Assembly: GCF_026544205.1 (NCBI RefSeq)
Contig: NZ_JALNUI010000018.1
Span: 22,388-86,387, forward strand
Length of the DNA: 64,000 bases
DNA from: Curtobacterium sp. GC_Cur_3
Lineage (GTDB): Bacteria > Actinomycetota > Actinomycetes > Actinomycetales > Microbacteriaceae
Reading direction: 5' to 3'
Each line of letters begins with the position of its first letter. Position 1 is the stretch's first letter. The notes beneath the pieces are model-generated. The model made no database searches. It was given only the letters and a program-made list of their open reading frames with translations, and was not told the origin of the DNA. Both the position numbers and the translations under genes were made by a program. Below, piece after piece: positions 17,409-29,269 of the stretch.

Positions 17409-17951
17409 ATGAGCGAAACCGCCTCCGACCTCGTCCAGCGACTCACGGCGATCGTGCCGGACTTCCCGAAGCCGGGCATCCTGTTCCGTGACGTCACCCC
17501 GGTGTTCGCCGACGCCGTGGCGTTCGGCCGGGTCTGCGAAGCGCTCGCAGCGCCGTTCGCCGTCGGCGGCGGGTTCGCCGCGGTCGCCGGCATCGAGGCC
17601 CGCGGGTTCGCCCTCGCCGGCGGCATCGCGGCGCAGCACCAGGTCGGCGTGCTGACGGTCCGCAAGGCCGGCAAGCTCCCGGGGGAGGTGCTCAGCGAGC
17701 AGTACGCGCTGGAGTACGGCGAGGCGGAACTCGAACTCCGTCCCGCACAGCTCCCGGCGGGCACCCGCGTGCTGGTCGTCGACGACGTGCTGGCGACCGG
17801 CGGTACCGGGGCCGCGACCATCACGCTGCTCGAACGCGCCGGGTACGAGGCGATCGGGTTCGCCGCCCTGCTGGAGCTCGACGGGCTCGCCGGCCGCGAG
17901 CGGCTCGAGTCGCGCCTGCCCGTCACCACGCTCGGCGCCGTCCCCGCCTGA
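17409..17951 (+). CDS. apt: Adenine phosphoribosyltransferase
   Basis: A 180-residue purine salvage enzyme making AMP from adenine and PRPP. The N-terminal FPKPGILFRDVTP and the PRPP loop VLVVDDVLATGGTGAA are diagnostic, as is GIEARGFALAGGIA. Length is normal. TACGGT (17397-17402) lies six bases before the ATG, so the transcript is probably leaderless. It is divergent from the cellulase gene and 90 bases upstream of thrS. Confidence 0.95.
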   Translation: MSETASDLVQRLTAIVPDFPKPGILFRDVTPVFADAVAFGRVCEALAAPFAVGGGFAAVAGIEARGFALAGGIAAQHQVGVLTVRKAGKLPGEVLSEQYALEYGEAELELRPAQLPAGTRVLVVDDVLATGGTGAATITLLERAGYEAIGFAALLELDGLAGRERLESRLPVTTLGAVPA

Positions 17952-18041
17952 GCACGCGCCGGCGGCTCCCGACCCATCCCGGTGGCCGTCCGCTCGCGCA
18001 CTAGTCTTGACGCACCGTTTCTATCGAGGAGTCCCACCATC

Positions 18042-20074
<2,033 letters not shown>

Positions 20075-20075
<1 letters not shown>

Positions 20076-20650
20076 TGTCCGACACCGAGGACGACCCGCT
20101 GGTCATCCGGGACGCGGCCACACAGGCCGCTGTCCCGGATGCCTTCCAGCGTCTGTGGAACCCGCACCGGATGGCGTACATCGACTCCGGGCGGGCCGGC
20201 GAAGGCCGCGGGCACAAGGACGACTGCCCGTTCTGCGAGGCGCCGGAGAAGACCGACGAGGACGCCCTCATCGTGGCCAGGGGCGAGCACGCCTACGTGC
20301 TGCTCAACCTGTACCCTTACAACAACGGCCACCTCCTGGTCTGCCCGTACCGGCACGTCCCGCTCTACGACGAGGCCACCCCCGAGGAGCTCCGCGAGAT
20401 CGGCGAACTCACGCAGACCGCGATGCGGGTCCTGCGGCAGGTGTCGCACTGCGACGGCTTCAACATCGGCATGAACCAGGGCGAGGTCGCCGGCGCCGGC
20501 GTCGCGGGACACCTCCACCAGCACGTCGTGCCGCGGTGGGAGTCGGACTCGAACTTCTTCCCGGTCATCGCCAGGACGAAGTCGATGTCGCAGATGCTCG
20601 GGGACACCAGACGACTGGTCGCAGAAGGCTGGTCCGCACAGCGGTCCTGA
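20075..20650 (+). CDS. HIT-domain nucleotide hydrolase/phosphorylase
   Basis: A 191-residue histidine-triad protein. HIT motif HLHQHVVPRW lies near residue 150, preceded by YVLLNLYPYNNGHLLVCPYRH. CPFCE near residue 52 is a probable zinc half-site. It resembles actinobacterial AP4A phosphorylase-like HIT proteins acting on dinucleoside polyphosphates; the exact substrate is unproven. It overlaps thrS by one base (TGATG) and is presumably coupled to it, a common order in actinobacteria. Confidence 0.9.
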
Positions 20651-20676
20651 CCGCTCAGCACTAGGATGGGGGCATC

Positions 20677-21603
20677 ATGAGCGACAGCACCAGCACCCCC
20701 GACACCAGCACTCCCGGCACCTCCATCACCGGATCGTCCCGCGTGAAGCGCGGTCTGGCGGAGATGCTCAAGGGCGGCGTCATCATGGACGTCATCGACG
20801 CCGACCAGGCCCGCATCGCCGAGGAAGCCGGCGCCACCGCCGTCATGGCCCTCGAGCGCGTGCCCGCCGACATCCGTGCGCAGGGTGGCGTGGCCCGCAT
20901 GTCGGACCCCTCGATGATCGAGGAGATCATCGCCGCGGTGTCCATCCCCGTCATGGCGAAGGCCCGCATCGGCCACTTCGTCGAGGCCCAGGTCCTGCAG
21001 GAGCTCGGTGTCGACTACATCGACGAGTCGGAGGTCCTCTCGCCGGCCGACTACGTCAACCACATCGACAAGTGGAACTTCACGACCCCCTTCGTCTGTG
21101 GCGCCACGAACCTCGGCGAGGCACTCCGTCGCATCACCGAGGGCGCGGCCATGATCCGCTCCAAGGGCGAGGCCGGCACCGGTGACGTGTCCGAGGCCAC
21201 CCGCCACATCCGCACCATCGCCAAGGAGATCGCGGCGCTCCGCCACCTCAAGGACGACGAGCTCTACGTCGCCGCCAAGGAGCTCCAGGCGCCGTACGAC
21301 GTGGTCAAGGAAGTCGCGAGCACCGGCACGCTCCCCGTCGTCCTGTTCACCGCCGGTGGTGTCGCCACCCCGGCCGACGCGGCGATGATGATGCAGCTCG
21401 GCGCCGACGGCGTCTTCGTCGGCTCCGGCATCTTCAAGTCCGGCGACCCGGCCAAGCGTGCCGCCGCCATCGTCAAGGCCGTGACCTTCCACGACGACCC
21501 CAAGGTCATCGCCGAGGTCTCGCGTGGTCTCGGGGAGGCGATGGTCGGCATCAACGTCGCCGACGTCCCCGCCCCGCACCGCCTCGCCGAGCGTGGCTGG
21601 TAG
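20677..21603 (+). CDS. pdxS: Pyridoxal 5'-phosphate synthase lyase subunit
   Basis: A 308-residue TIM-barrel that builds pyridoxal phosphate from ribose 5-phosphate, glyceraldehyde 3-phosphate and ammonia from PdxT. Signatures: [33 protein letters not shown] and [17 protein letters not shown]. Full length; ~18 Ser/Thr/Pro-rich residues precede the conserved core. TAGGAT (20662-20667) nine bases upstream and a G-run suggest its own promoter. Its end overlaps pdxT by 11 bases. Confidence 0.97.
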   Translation: MSDSTSTPDTSTPGTSITGSSRVKRGLAEMLKGGVIMDVIDADQARIAEEAGATAVMALERVPADIRAQGGVARMSDPSMIEEIIAAVSIPVMAKARIGHFVEAQVLQELGVDYIDESEVLSPADYVNHIDKWNFTTPFVCGATNLGEALRRITEGAAMIRSKGEAGTGDVSEATRHIRTIAKEIAALRHLKDDELYVAAKELQAPYDVVKEVASTGTLPVVLFTAGGVATPADAAMMMQLGADGVFVGSGIFKSGDPAKRAAAIVKAVTFHDDPKVIAEVSRGLGEAMVGINVADVPAPHRLAERGW

Positions 21604-22204
21604 TCCGACCACGGGCGCGGCACCCCGCATCGGGGTGCTCGCGCTGCAGGGTGACTTCCGCGAGCACATCGCCTCGCTGACGGAGCTCGGCGCCGAGGTG
21701 GTGCCCCTCCGTCGTCCCGAGGAGATCGCGGGACTGCACGGTGTCGTGATCCCCGGGGGCGAGTCCAGCGTGATGGACAAGCTGTCACGGGCGTTCGGTG
21801 TCGCGGAGCCCCTCGCCGAGGCCATCCGCAACGGGCTGCCGACGTACGGCACCTGCGCCGGGATGATCATGCTGAGCGACCGCATCACGAACGCGATCGG
21901 TGGGCAGCAGACCCTCGGTGTCCTCGACACGACGGTGCGGCGCAACGCCTTCGGCAGCCAGAACGACTCCTTCGAGACGGACATCCCGATGCCCGACCTC
22001 GGCGAGGCCCCGGTGCACGCGGTGTTCATCCGTGCGCCCGTGGTGGAGCAGCACGGTGACGCCGTACACGTCCTCGGGGCGCTGTCCGACGGCCAGGTCG
22101 TCGCGGTGCAGCAGGGCAACGTCATCGCGAGTGCCTTCCACCCGGAGGTCGCGGGGGAGGACCGCTTCCACCGGCGCTTCCTCGACCTCGTCCGGCACGC
22201 CTGA
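21593..22204 (+). CDS. pdxT: Pyridoxal 5'-phosphate synthase glutaminase subunit
   Basis: A 203-residue class I glutaminase that delivers ammonia to Pdx[13 protein letters not shown] opens the fold, [12 protein letters not shown] is the oxyanion region, TCAGMIML holds the catalytic Cys, and [14 protein letters not shown] has the His and Glu. GTG 21593 is the only sensible start and overlaps the pdxS end by 11 bases, which fits coupled synthesis of the two subunits. Confidence 0.95.
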   Translation: MAGSPTTGAAPRIGVLALQGDFREHIASLTELGAEVVPLRRPEEIAGLHGVVIPGGESSVMDKLSRAFGVAEPLAEAIRNGLPTYGTCAGMIMLSDRITNAIGGQQTLGVLDTTVRRNAFGSQNDSFETDIPMPDLGEAPVHAVFIRAPVVEQHGDAVHVLGALSDGQVVAVQQGNVIASAFHPEVAGEDRFHRRFLDLVRHA

Positions 22205-22227
22205 CCCGAGCGTCCCCGACCTCGCTG

Positions 22228-22334
22228 AACACCGGCGTCTGGCCATGCGTGCCGCCGTGCCTGCTGCGCTCAACACCGGCGTCTCGGCATGACACCGCGG
22301 AAATCCGCGGCGTCGCACCCAGACACCGGTGTCT
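22228..22334. repeat. Degenerate short repeats and hairpin after pdxT
   Basis: AACACCGGCGTCT occurs at 22228 and at 22272 (44 bases apart), and AGACACCGGTGTCT, a perfect 14-base palindrome, lies at 22321-22334. Each is followed by a GCC/GGC-CAT-like word. CCGCGG-AAAT-CCGCGG with partly paired flanks at 22291-22314 could terminate pdxST. Confidence 0.5.
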
Positions 22335-22453
22335 TGCCGCATCTCACGAGACGACAGGGCGGCCGGCTGTCCACAGGGCCTGCGTGCCGGGCGCACGGCG
22401 AGCCTCCCGGCCGGTAAACTGATCCGGACTTTCCGCACGACGCAAGGAGAACC

Positions 22454-23218
22454 GTGTCCGGGCATTCCAAGTGGGCGACCACCAAGCACAAGAAGGCCGT
22501 CATCGACGGCCGCCGTGCCAAGTCGTTCGCCAAGCTCATCAAGAACATCGAGGTCGCCGCGAAGATGGGCGGTGCCGACCTGTCGGGCAACCCGACCCTG
22601 GTCGACGCCATCCAGAAGGCCAAGAAGACCTCGGTGCCCAACGACAACATCGACCGCGCCGTCAAGCGTGGTGCCGGCCTCACCGGTGAGTCGATCGAGT
22701 ACACGACCATCATGTACGAGGGCTACGCGCCCAACGGCGTCGCGATGCTCATCGAGTGCCTCACGGACAACAAGAACCGGGCAGCAGCGGAGGTTCGCAC
22801 CGCGATGTCGCGGAACGGCGGCACCATGGCCGACCCGGGCAGCGTCGCCTACAACTTCGCGCGCAAGGGCGTCATCTCCGTCACCAAGACCGACGGCCTG
22901 ACCGAGGACGACGTCATGACGGCCGTGCTCGACGCCGGTGTCGAGGACGTCATCGACCAGGGCGGCGGCTTCGAGGTCATCACCGAGGCCAGCGACCTCG
23001 TCGCGGCCCGCACGGCGCTGCAGGACGCCGGCATCGACTACGACTCCGCCGACGCAGAGTTCGTCCCCGGCCTCAAGGTCCCCGTCGACGCCGAGACCGC
23101 CCGCAAGGTGTTCCGGCTGATCGACGCGCTGGAGGACAGCGACGACGTCCAGAACGTCTACGCGAACTTCGACGTCCCCGCCGACGTCCAGGCCGAGCTC
23201 GACGAGGACGAGGACTGA
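22454..23218 (+). CDS. yebC: YebC/PmpR-family protein
   Basis: A 254-residue protein of the YebC/TACO1 family, known as a translation-assisting or DNA-binding factor. The N-terminal [24 protein letters not shown] and [13 protein letters not shown] are diagnostic. Full length with a Glu/Asp-rich tail. GTG start follows AAGGAGAA. TAAACT near 22415 may be the -10. It stands directly before ruvCAB, the standard actinobacterial order. Confidence 0.95.
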   Translation: MSGHSKWATTKHKKAVIDGRRAKSFAKLIKNIEVAAKMGGADLSGNPTLVDAIQKAKKTSVPNDNIDRAVKRGAGLTGESIEYTTIMYEGYAPNGVAMLIECLTDNKNRAAAEVRTAMSRNGGTMADPGSVAYNFARKGVISVTKTDGLTEDDVMTAVLDAGVEDVIDQGGGFEVITEASDLVAARTALQDAGIDYDSADAEFVPGLKVPVDAETARKVFRLIDALEDSDDVQNVYANFDVPADVQAELDEDED

Positions 23219-23222
23219 GCCG

Positions 23223-23888
23223 GTGCTCCGCGTGCTCGGGGTGGACCCCGGGCTCACCCGCTGCGGTGTCGGGGTGGTCGAGGTCACCCCGGACCGTCGC
23301 GCCCGCCTGGTGCACGTCACCGTCGTGCGCACCCCGGCGGACATGGCGCTCGAGCAGCGCCTGGTGCTGATCGCCTCGGGCATCGCGGAGCAGATCGAGG
23401 CCCACCACCCGGACGCCGTCGCCGTGGAGCGCGTCTTCGCGCAGGCGAACGTCCGCACGGTGATGGGGACGGCCCAGGCCGCCGGGCTCGCCCTGCACGC
23501 GGCGGCCGTCCGCGGCATCCCCGTCGGCCTGCACACCCCGTCCGAGGTCAAGGCCGCCGTCACGGGCTACGGCAACGCCGACAAGCGGCAGGTGCAGGCG
23601 ATGATCGCCCGCGTGCTCGGACTCGCGGAGGCCCCGAAGCCGGCGGACGCCGCCGACGCGCTCGCCCTGGCGGTGTGCCATGCCTGGAGGCTCGGTGCGC
23701 CCGATGCGGTCAGCACCGGCACCGGGACCCTCACCCCAGCGCAGCGTGCATGGCGCGACGCGCAGGCAGGGACGACCAGCCGCACCGCGGCCTCGCCGAT
23801 CAGCCGCGCCACCTCACCACTCCAGCGTGCCGAGGCCGCAGCGCGGCGTGCGTCGTCGTCGGCCGCTGCCCCTAGGCTCGGGGCATGA
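23223..23888 (+). CDS. ruvC: Holliday-junction resolvase RuvC
   Basis: A 221-residue endonuclease that cuts four-way junctions. Acidic residues are seen in [12 protein letters not shown] (Asp8), VAVERVF (Glu ~69) and [13 protein letters not shown] (~140). About 45 extra C-terminal residues rich in Ala, Ser, Thr and Arg follow the usual end and look disordered. The GTG start is four bases after yebC. The stop overlaps ruvA by four bases. Confidence 0.95.
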   Translation: MLRVLGVDPGLTRCGVGVVEVTPDRRARLVHVTVVRTPADMALEQRLVLIASGIAEQIEAHHPDAVAVERVFAQANVRTVMGTAQAAGLALHAAAVRGIPVGLHTPSEVKAAVTGYGNADKRQVQAMIARVLGLAEAPKPADAADALALAVCHAWRLGAPDAVSTGTGTLTPAQRAWRDAQAGTTSRTAASPISRATSPLQRAEAAARRASSSAAAPRLGA

Positions 23889-24505
23889 TCGCGAGTCTCC
23901 GGGGAACCTGCATCGACATCGCCGGGTCCAGCGTCGTCGTCGAGTGCGCGGGGGTCGGGTACCTCGTCACCGTGACGCCGGCGCACGCGCTGACGCTCCG
24001 CCACGGGGCAGAGGTCTTCCTGCGCACCGCGATGATCGTGCGGGAGGACGAGCACCTCCTCTTCGGCTTCGAGTCCACGGACGCCCTCCGCGTGTTCGAC
24101 CTGCTCCGCAGCGTGTCCGGCGTCGGACCGAAGTCGGCCCTCGGCGTCCTCGGGCAGATGGACCCGGCACAGATCGCGAACGCCGTCGCGAAGGACGACG
24201 ACGGCGCCTTCCGCAAGGTCTCCGGCATCGGCCCGAAGACCGCGAAGCTCATCATCGTCGCGCTCTCCGGCAAGCTCGTCGCGTTCGAGACCCCCACCGC
24301 CCCCACCGGCACCCGTGGCGGAGTCGCCCACCCGGCGTCGGAGGACGTGGTCACCGCACTCGTCGGGCTCGGCTGGCGTGAGGAGACCGCCCGCACGGCC
24401 GTCGACGACACCATCGCGACCGAGCCCGGCGTGGCGGCGATGGGCACCCAGGCACTCCTCCGTGCGGCGCTCGGAGCCCTCCGGCCTGCCGGGGCCGCCC
24501 GATGA
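23885..24505 (+). CDS. ruvA: Holliday-junction branch-migration protein RuvA
   Basis: A 206-residue protein: OB-fold ([21 protein letters not shown]), helix-hairpin-helix pair ([13 protein letters not shown] and [13 protein letters not shown]) and a C-terminal RuvB-contact domain ([17 protein letters not shown]). It overlaps ruvC and ruvB by four bases each. TAGGCT (23873-23878) lies exactly six bases before its ATG inside ruvC, so an internal leaderless promoter is possible. Confidence 0.95.
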   Translation: MIASLRGTCIDIAGSSVVVECAGVGYLVTVTPAHALTLRHGAEVFLRTAMIVREDEHLLFGFESTDALRVFDLLRSVSGVGPKSALGVLGQMDPAQIANAVAKDDDGAFRKVSGIGPKTAKLIIVALSGKLVAFETPTAPTGTRGGVAHPASEDVVTALVGLGWREETARTAVDDTIATEPGVAAMGTQALLRAALGALRPAGAAR

Positions 24506-25539
24506 GCGGCGGCATCACCGCGGCCGACGCCCAGTCACCCGAGGAACTCGCCTTCGAAGGCGCGCTCCGACCGAAGTCCCTGGCCGAGTTCGTCGGGCAG
24601 CGGAAGGTGCGCGGGCAGCTCGACCTGCTGCTCAAGGCCGCGGCGATGCAGGACCGCACGCCGGACCACATCCTGATGGCGGGGCCGCCCGGCCTCGGCA
24701 AGACGACCCTCGCGATGATCGTCGCCCACGAGTCCGGTCGACCGCTCCGGATGTCGAGCGGCCCGGCGATCCAGCACGCCGGGGACCTGGCCGCGGTGCT
24801 CTCGTCCCTGATGCCGGGCGAGGTCCTGTTCATCGACGAGATCCACCGCATGGCCCGTTCGGCGGAGGAGATGCTCTACCTGGCGATGGAGGACTTCCGC
24901 ATCGACGTCATGGTGGGCAAGGGCGCCGGGGCCACGAGCATCCCGCTCGACCTCGCGCCGTTCACCCTCGTCGGGGCCACCACCCGTGCCGGGCTGCTGC
25001 CGAACCCGCTGCGGGACCGCTTCGGCTTCACCGCGCACCTCGAGTTCTACGAGCGTGACGAGCTCGAGCAGGTCCTCATCCGCGCGGCACACCTGCTCGG
25101 CCTCGACTTCGACCGGTTCGCCCTGCGGGAGATCGCCGGTCGGTCGCGAGGCACACCGCGCATCGCGAACCGTCTGCTGCGCCGTGTCCGCGACTACGAG
25201 CTCGTGCACGCCACCGGTGACGGCATGGCCGCGGTGCAGGGTGCGCTCGAGCTCTACGACGTCGACGAGTTCGGTCTCGACCGTCTCGACCGCGCCGTGC
25301 TCGAGACCATGCTGACCCGCTTCGACGGGGGACCGGTCGGGTTGAACACCCTCGCCGTCTCCGTCGGGGAGGAGTCCGAGACGATCGAGTCCGTCGTGGA
25401 GCCCTTCCTCGTCCGGATCGGGCTCGTCACCAGGACACCACGCGGGCGCATCGCGACCCCGTCGGCCTGGCGCCACCTGGGTCTGACGCCCGGGCAGCCG
25501 GGGGCCTCGGCGCTGCCGGGCCTGTTCGACGACGAGTAG
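24502..25539 (+). CDS. ruvB: Holliday-junction helicase motor RuvB
   Basis: A 345-residue AAA+ motor. Walker A is GPPGLGKTT, Walker B is [10 protein letters not shown], the sensor region [20 protein letters not shown] is intact, and the winged-helix end has [12 protein letters not shown]. It works with RuvA to move junctions for RuvC. It overlaps ruvA by four bases (ATGA). Length is normal. Confidence 0.97.
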   Translation: MSGGITAADAQSPEELAFEGALRPKSLAEFVGQRKVRGQLDLLLKAAAMQDRTPDHILMAGPPGLGKTTLAMIVAHESGRPLRMSSGPAIQHAGDLAAVLSSLMPGEVLFIDEIHRMARSAEEMLYLAMEDFRIDVMVGKGAGATSIPLDLAPFTLVGATTRAGLLPNPLRDRFGFTAHLEFYERDELEQVLIRAAHLLGLDFDRFALREIAGRSRGTPRIANRLLRRVRDYELVHATGDGMAAVQGALELYDVDEFGLDRLDRAVLETMLTRFDGGPVGLNTLAVSVGEESETIESVVEPFLVRIGLVTRTPRGRIATPSAWRHLGLTPGQPGASALPGLFDDE

Positions 25540-25633
25540 TCCCGGCCCCGCAACCGGCCGCGACGCCAGCCACAGCCCGGTGCCCTAGACTGCTACGGCC
25601 CGAAACCGAAATACCAGAGAAGGCAATGCAACC

Positions 25634-26023
25634 ATGGGTCAAGAAGTCATCCTCATCGTCATCGTCGTGGCGTTCGCGGCCTTCATGTTCTACAACAGCC
25701 GCAAGCGCAAGAAGCAGCAGGGTGAGCTCGCCACCAAGATGGTGCCCGGCGCTCGCGTGATGCTCTCCTTCGGCCTGTACGGCACGCTGCTCTCCGTCGA
25801 CGACGAGAAGGTCACCGCCGACGTCGAGATCGCCCCCGGCACCGTCGTCACCGTGCACCGTCAGACGCTCTCCCGCGTCGTCGACGACACCGCCTCGGAC
25901 ATCGAGACGACGACGGCCACCCCGGTCGACACGACGGAGCACGTCACCGAACTCAACGGCGAGCCGATCTACGGCGAGCGTGCAGACGACGCCGAGCAGG
26001 CGAAGCGCAAGACCGAGGACTGA
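25634..26023 (+). CDS. yajC: Preprotein translocase accessory subunit YajC
   Basis: A 129-residue protein with one N-terminal membrane helix (ILIVIVVAFAAFMFY), the typical basic RKRKKQQ after it, and the conserved GARVMLSFGLYGTLLSVDDEKV. The C-terminal ~40 residues are acidic. TAGACT at 25586-25591 and AGAGAAGG upstream give a clear promoter and ribosome-binding site. It precedes secD, as usual. Confidence 0.92.
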   Translation: MGQEVILIVIVVAFAAFMFYNSRKRKKQQGELATKMVPGARVMLSFGLYGTLLSVDDEKVTADVEIAPGTVVTVHRQTLSRVVDDTASDIETTTATPVDTTEHVTELNGEPIYGERADDAEQAKRKTED

Positions 26024-26033
26024 ACCCCTCGGG

Positions 26034-26093
26034 CACCGGGACACGACCGTGACCCGGTGGCGACACTCTTCCGTCGGCGTCCAGCGCCGACGG
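26034..26093 (+). promoter_or_regulatory. Two hairpins in the yajC-secD leader
   Basis: CACCGGG (26034-26040) pairs with CCCGGTG (26053-26059), and CCGTCGGCG (26071-26079) pairs with CGCCGACGG (26085-26093) around a 5-base loop. Both lie in the 95-base gap before secD. They could act as an attenuator, processing site or partial terminator. Confidence 0.5.
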
Positions 26094-26118
26094 TCCTGAC
26101 AGAAAGACGAGACGACCG

Positions 26119-27855
26119 GTGGCACGATCGACACCCGTCAAGAAGGCGCTGCGCTCGCTCACCTGGTTGGTGATCCTGATCGCGATCCTCGCCGGCCTGA
26201 ACACGGCCGCGTCGATCCTCGCGGCCACCAGCAAGGACGACACGGGCAAGTGGTACGAGGGCGCGAGCTGGGTTCCTGAGCTCGCCCTCGACCTGCAGGG
26301 CGGCACACAGCTGACCCTCGCGGCGCAGAACACCGAGGGTGGATCCGTCACCTCACAGCAGCTGCAGCAGGCGGTGAACATCATCCGCCAGCGCATCGAC
26401 GCCACCGGTGTCTCGGAGTCCGAGATCAACACCCAGGGCGCCAACAACATCGTCGTGTCGATCCCGGGCAAGCCGGACCAGCAGACGATCCAGCGCATCG
26501 AGGCAGCGGCGAAGCTGACCTTCCGCCCGGTGCTCTACACCGAGGCCGCGACGAACACCGCGGTCGGCGGGGCCTCCGGGTCGAGCGCATCGCCGACGCC
26601 GTACTCGCCGCCCGCGTCGCTCGCGGCGACGCCGAGCACGAAGCCGTCCAACGCGAGCGACCTGGCATGGGTCACGCCGAAGCTGCAGGCCCTCTTCACG
26701 AACTACAACTGCAAGGCGCCGGACGACGTCACCACGGCGCCCGACGACGAGCCGCTCGTCACCTGCGACACCGACGGCGCCGGCAAGTACATCCTCGGTC
26801 CGGTCGAGGTCTCCGGCGCGAACATCTCGAACGCCACCTCCGGGCTCGCGACGAGCTCGCAGGGCACCACCACGGGCGAGTGGGCCGTCAACCTCACGTT
26901 CGACGGCACCGGCACCAAGGACTTCCGCACGGTCACCAACCGACTCGTGTCGCTCCAGCAGCCGCAGAACCAGTTCGCCATCGTGCTCGACGGCAACGTC
27001 ATCACGGCACCGACCACGAACTCCGCGATCACCAACGGCAAGGCGCAGATCAGCGGCTCGTTCACGTCGGAGTCCGCCAAGACCCTGGCGGACCAGCTGA
27101 AGTACGGCGCGCTGCCGATCAACTTCCAGGTCCAGTCGAACGAGAACATCTCGGCGACCCTCGGCACCGCACAGCTCATCGGCGGTCTCGTCGCCGGGTT
27201 GATCGGGTTGATCCTGGTGATCATCTACTCGGTGATCCAGTACCGGGCTCTGGCGTTCGTGACGGTCCTGTCCCTCGGTGTCGCCGCCGCCCTGACGTAC
27301 CTGGTCATCGCGATCATGTCGTGGCGCGTCGACTACCGCCTGTCGTTGGCCGGCGTCGCGGGGTTGATCGTCGCGATCGGCATCACCGCGGACTCGTTCA
27401 TCGTGTACTTCGAGCGCATCCGCGACGAACTCCGTGACGGCCGAGCGCTCGAGGGAGCCGTCGAGTCCGGGTGGAAGCGTGCCTTCCGCACGATCATCGC
27501 GTCCGACTCGATCAACTTCCTCGCCGCGATCGTGCTCTACGTCCTCGCGGTCAGCGACGTGAAGGGCTTCGCGTTCACGCTGCTCCTCACGACGCTCATC
27601 GACATCGTGGTCGTGATCCTCTTCACGCACCCGATGCTCCAGCTCATCTCCCGCCGTCGCTTCTTCAACGAGGGGCACCGGTTCTCCGGGCTCGACCCCG
27701 CGGCGCTGGGTGCGGTGTACCGCGGTCGTGCACAGTTCCGTGCGCCGGTCGTGGACGGCAAGCGCCAGCGCAGTGCCGGTGAGGCACAGCGACGACAGAC
27801 CATCGCGGAGCGCAAGGCCGGCAACGGCGAAGCGCCGAACGGGAAGGACAGCTGA
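26119..27855 (+). CDS. secD: Protein translocase subunit SecD
   Basis: A 578-residue inner-membrane protein that uses the proton gradient to pull exported proteins. One N-terminal helix, P1 region with PELALDLQGGTQLTL (D1) and RQRIDATGVSESEI (D3), a Ser/Pro/Thr-rich insert (~150-180), then five C-terminal helices with GLIVAIGITADSFIVYFERIRDE (D5/D6). The C-terminus is a Gln/Arg/Lys-rich tail. GTG start; the stop shares one base with secF. Confidence 0.95.
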   Translation: MARSTPVKKALRSLTWLVILIAILAGLNTAASILAATSKDDTGKWYEGASWVPELALDLQGGTQLTLAAQNTEGGSVTSQQLQQAVNIIRQRIDATGVSESEINTQGANNIVVSIPGKPDQQTIQRIEAAAKLTFRPVLYTEAATNTAVGGASGSSASPTPYSPPASLAATPSTKPSNASDLAWVTPKLQALFTNYNCKAPDDVTTAPDDEPLVTCDTDGAGKYILGPVEVSGANISNATSGLATSSQGTTTGEWAVNLTFDGTGTKDFRTVTNRLVSLQQPQNQFAIVLDGNVITAPTTNSAITNGKAQISGSFTSESAKTLADQLKYGALPINFQVQSNENISATLGTAQLIGGLVAGLIGLILVIIYSVIQYRALAFVTVLSLGVAAALTYLVIAIMSWRVDYRLSLAGVAGLIVAIGITADSFIVYFERIRDELRDGRALEGAVESGWKRAFRTIIASDSINFLAAIVLYVLAVSDVKGFAFTLLLTTLIDIVVVILFTHPMLQLISRRRFFNEGHRFSGLDPAALGAVYRGRAQFRAPVVDGKRQRSAGEAQRRQTIAERKAGNGEAPNGKDS

Positions 27856-28868
27856 TGGCGAGCTTCAGCCAGTTCGGCAACGACCTCTACACCGGCAAGC
27901 GGTCGTACGACATCGTCGGGCGCCGCCGCACCTGGTACCTCATCGCGATCGTGGCGATCGTGGTGTCCCTCGCGGTGCCGTGGCTCCGCGGCGGGTACCA
28001 GCTCGGCATCGAGTTCACCGGCGGGTCCGAGTTCACGATCTCCGACGTCAAGTCGGTCGACCAGAACCTCGCGACGAACGCCGTCGAGGACATCGTGTCC
28101 GACGAGATCCCGCGCGTCTCACAGCTCGGGACGCACGGCATCCGCGTGCAGACCGGCCAGCTCACCGACCGGCAGACCACCGATGTCCAGTCGGCACTGG
28201 CGAAGGCCTACGACGTCGACGAGTCCGAGGTCGCCTCGACGTTCATCGGTGCCACCTGGGGTGCCGACGTCCTCGCGCAGGCCATCCGCGGCCTGGTGAT
28301 CTTCCTCGCCCTCGCCGCGGTCTTCATGGCGCTGTACTTCCGCACCTGGAAGATGTCGCTGTCGGCCATGGTCGCGCTGATCCACGACCTGCTGATCACC
28401 GCAGGCGTGTACGGCATCGTGGGGCTCGAGGTCACGCCCGCGGCGGTGATCGGCTTCCTCACCATCCTCGGGTACTCGCTCTACGACACCGTCGTGGTGT
28501 TCGACAAGGTCCGCGAGAACACCGGCAGGGAGACGCACCGCACCTTCGTACAGTCGGTCAACCTCGCGGTCAACCAGACGCTCGTCCGCTCGATCAACAC
28601 GTCGATCGTCGCGCTGCTCCCGGTCGCGGCGATCCTGTTCATCGGGTCGTACATCCTCGGTGCCGGCACGCTGCGCGACATCTCGCTCGCCCTGTTCATC
28701 GGCATCATCGTCGGCACCTACTCGACGATCTTCATCGCCTCACCGATGTACGCACACCTGCGCGAGAACGAGCCGAAGATCAAGCAGGCGGACGCCAAGA
28801 AGGAAGCCGCCAACGCCAAGCGGCGTGCCGAGGTCGGCGTGCCGGCAGACGCAGCTGCGGAGGCCTGA
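27855..28868 (+). CDS. secF: Protein translocase subunit SecF
   Basis: A 337-residue partner of SecD with six helices. Landmarks: YQLGIEFTGGSEFTI, LGYSLYDTVVVFDKVREN and VNLAVNQTLVRSINTSI. The C-terminal 40 residues are Ala/Lys-rich. Its ATG overlaps the secD stop by one base (TGATG), so production is coupled. Confidence 0.96.
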   Translation: MASFSQFGNDLYTGKRSYDIVGRRRTWYLIAIVAIVVSLAVPWLRGGYQLGIEFTGGSEFTISDVKSVDQNLATNAVEDIVSDEIPRVSQLGTHGIRVQTGQLTDRQTTDVQSALAKAYDVDESEVASTFIGATWGADVLAQAIRGLVIFLALAAVFMALYFRTWKMSLSAMVALIHDLLITAGVYGIVGLEVTPAAVIGFLTILGYSLYDTVVVFDKVRENTGRETHRTFVQSVNLAVNQTLVRSINTSIVALLPVAAILFIGSYILGAGTLRDISLALFIGIIVGTYSTIFIASPMYAHLRENEPKIKQADAKKEAANAKRRAEVGVPADAAAEA

Positions 28869-28873
28869 TCGCC

Positions 28874-29224
28874 GTGCAGGAGATCACCGTCGAGGACGCC
28901 CTCGCCCGCATCGCGTCGGGTTCCCGCCTGTACGACGTCCGCGAACCGGGGGAGTGGACCGAGGTCCACGCCCCGCAGGCCACGCTTGTGCCGATGTCCG
29001 AGTTCACCGAGCGGTGGAGCGAGATCGAGCCGACCGACGAGCCCGCGATCGTCGTCTGCCACTCGGGGATGCGCTCGGCCCGGGTGGTGGCCGCGCTGGA
29101 ACAGGCGGGCGTCCCGGCGGTCAACCTCGCTGGCGGCATGGTCGCCTGGGAGTCCGCGGGTGCTCCGGTCGTCCGGGGCGACGCGGACGCCACAGCCCCC
29201 GGCGAACACGGTCACGGGCACTGA
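28874..29224 (+). CDS. Rhodanese-like domain protein
   Basis: A 116-residue single rhodanese domain. SRLYDVREPGEW begins the fold and VVCHSGMRSARVVAAL holds the active-site Cys in a CHSGMR loop, so a sulfur-transfer or thiol-sensing role is possible. A His/Gly tail (GEHGHGH) could bind metal. GTG 28874 is six bases after secF stops, so it is probably in the sec operon. Confidence 0.88.
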   Translation: MQEITVEDALARIASGSRLYDVREPGEWTEVHAPQATLVPMSEFTERWSEIEPTDEPAIVVCHSGMRSARVVAALEQAGVPAVNLAGGMVAWESAGAPVVRGDADATAPGEHGHGH

Positions 29225-29269
29225 CCCGACGCGCGTAGTGTTGTCGGATCAGGTCCTGGGAGGCGCAGC

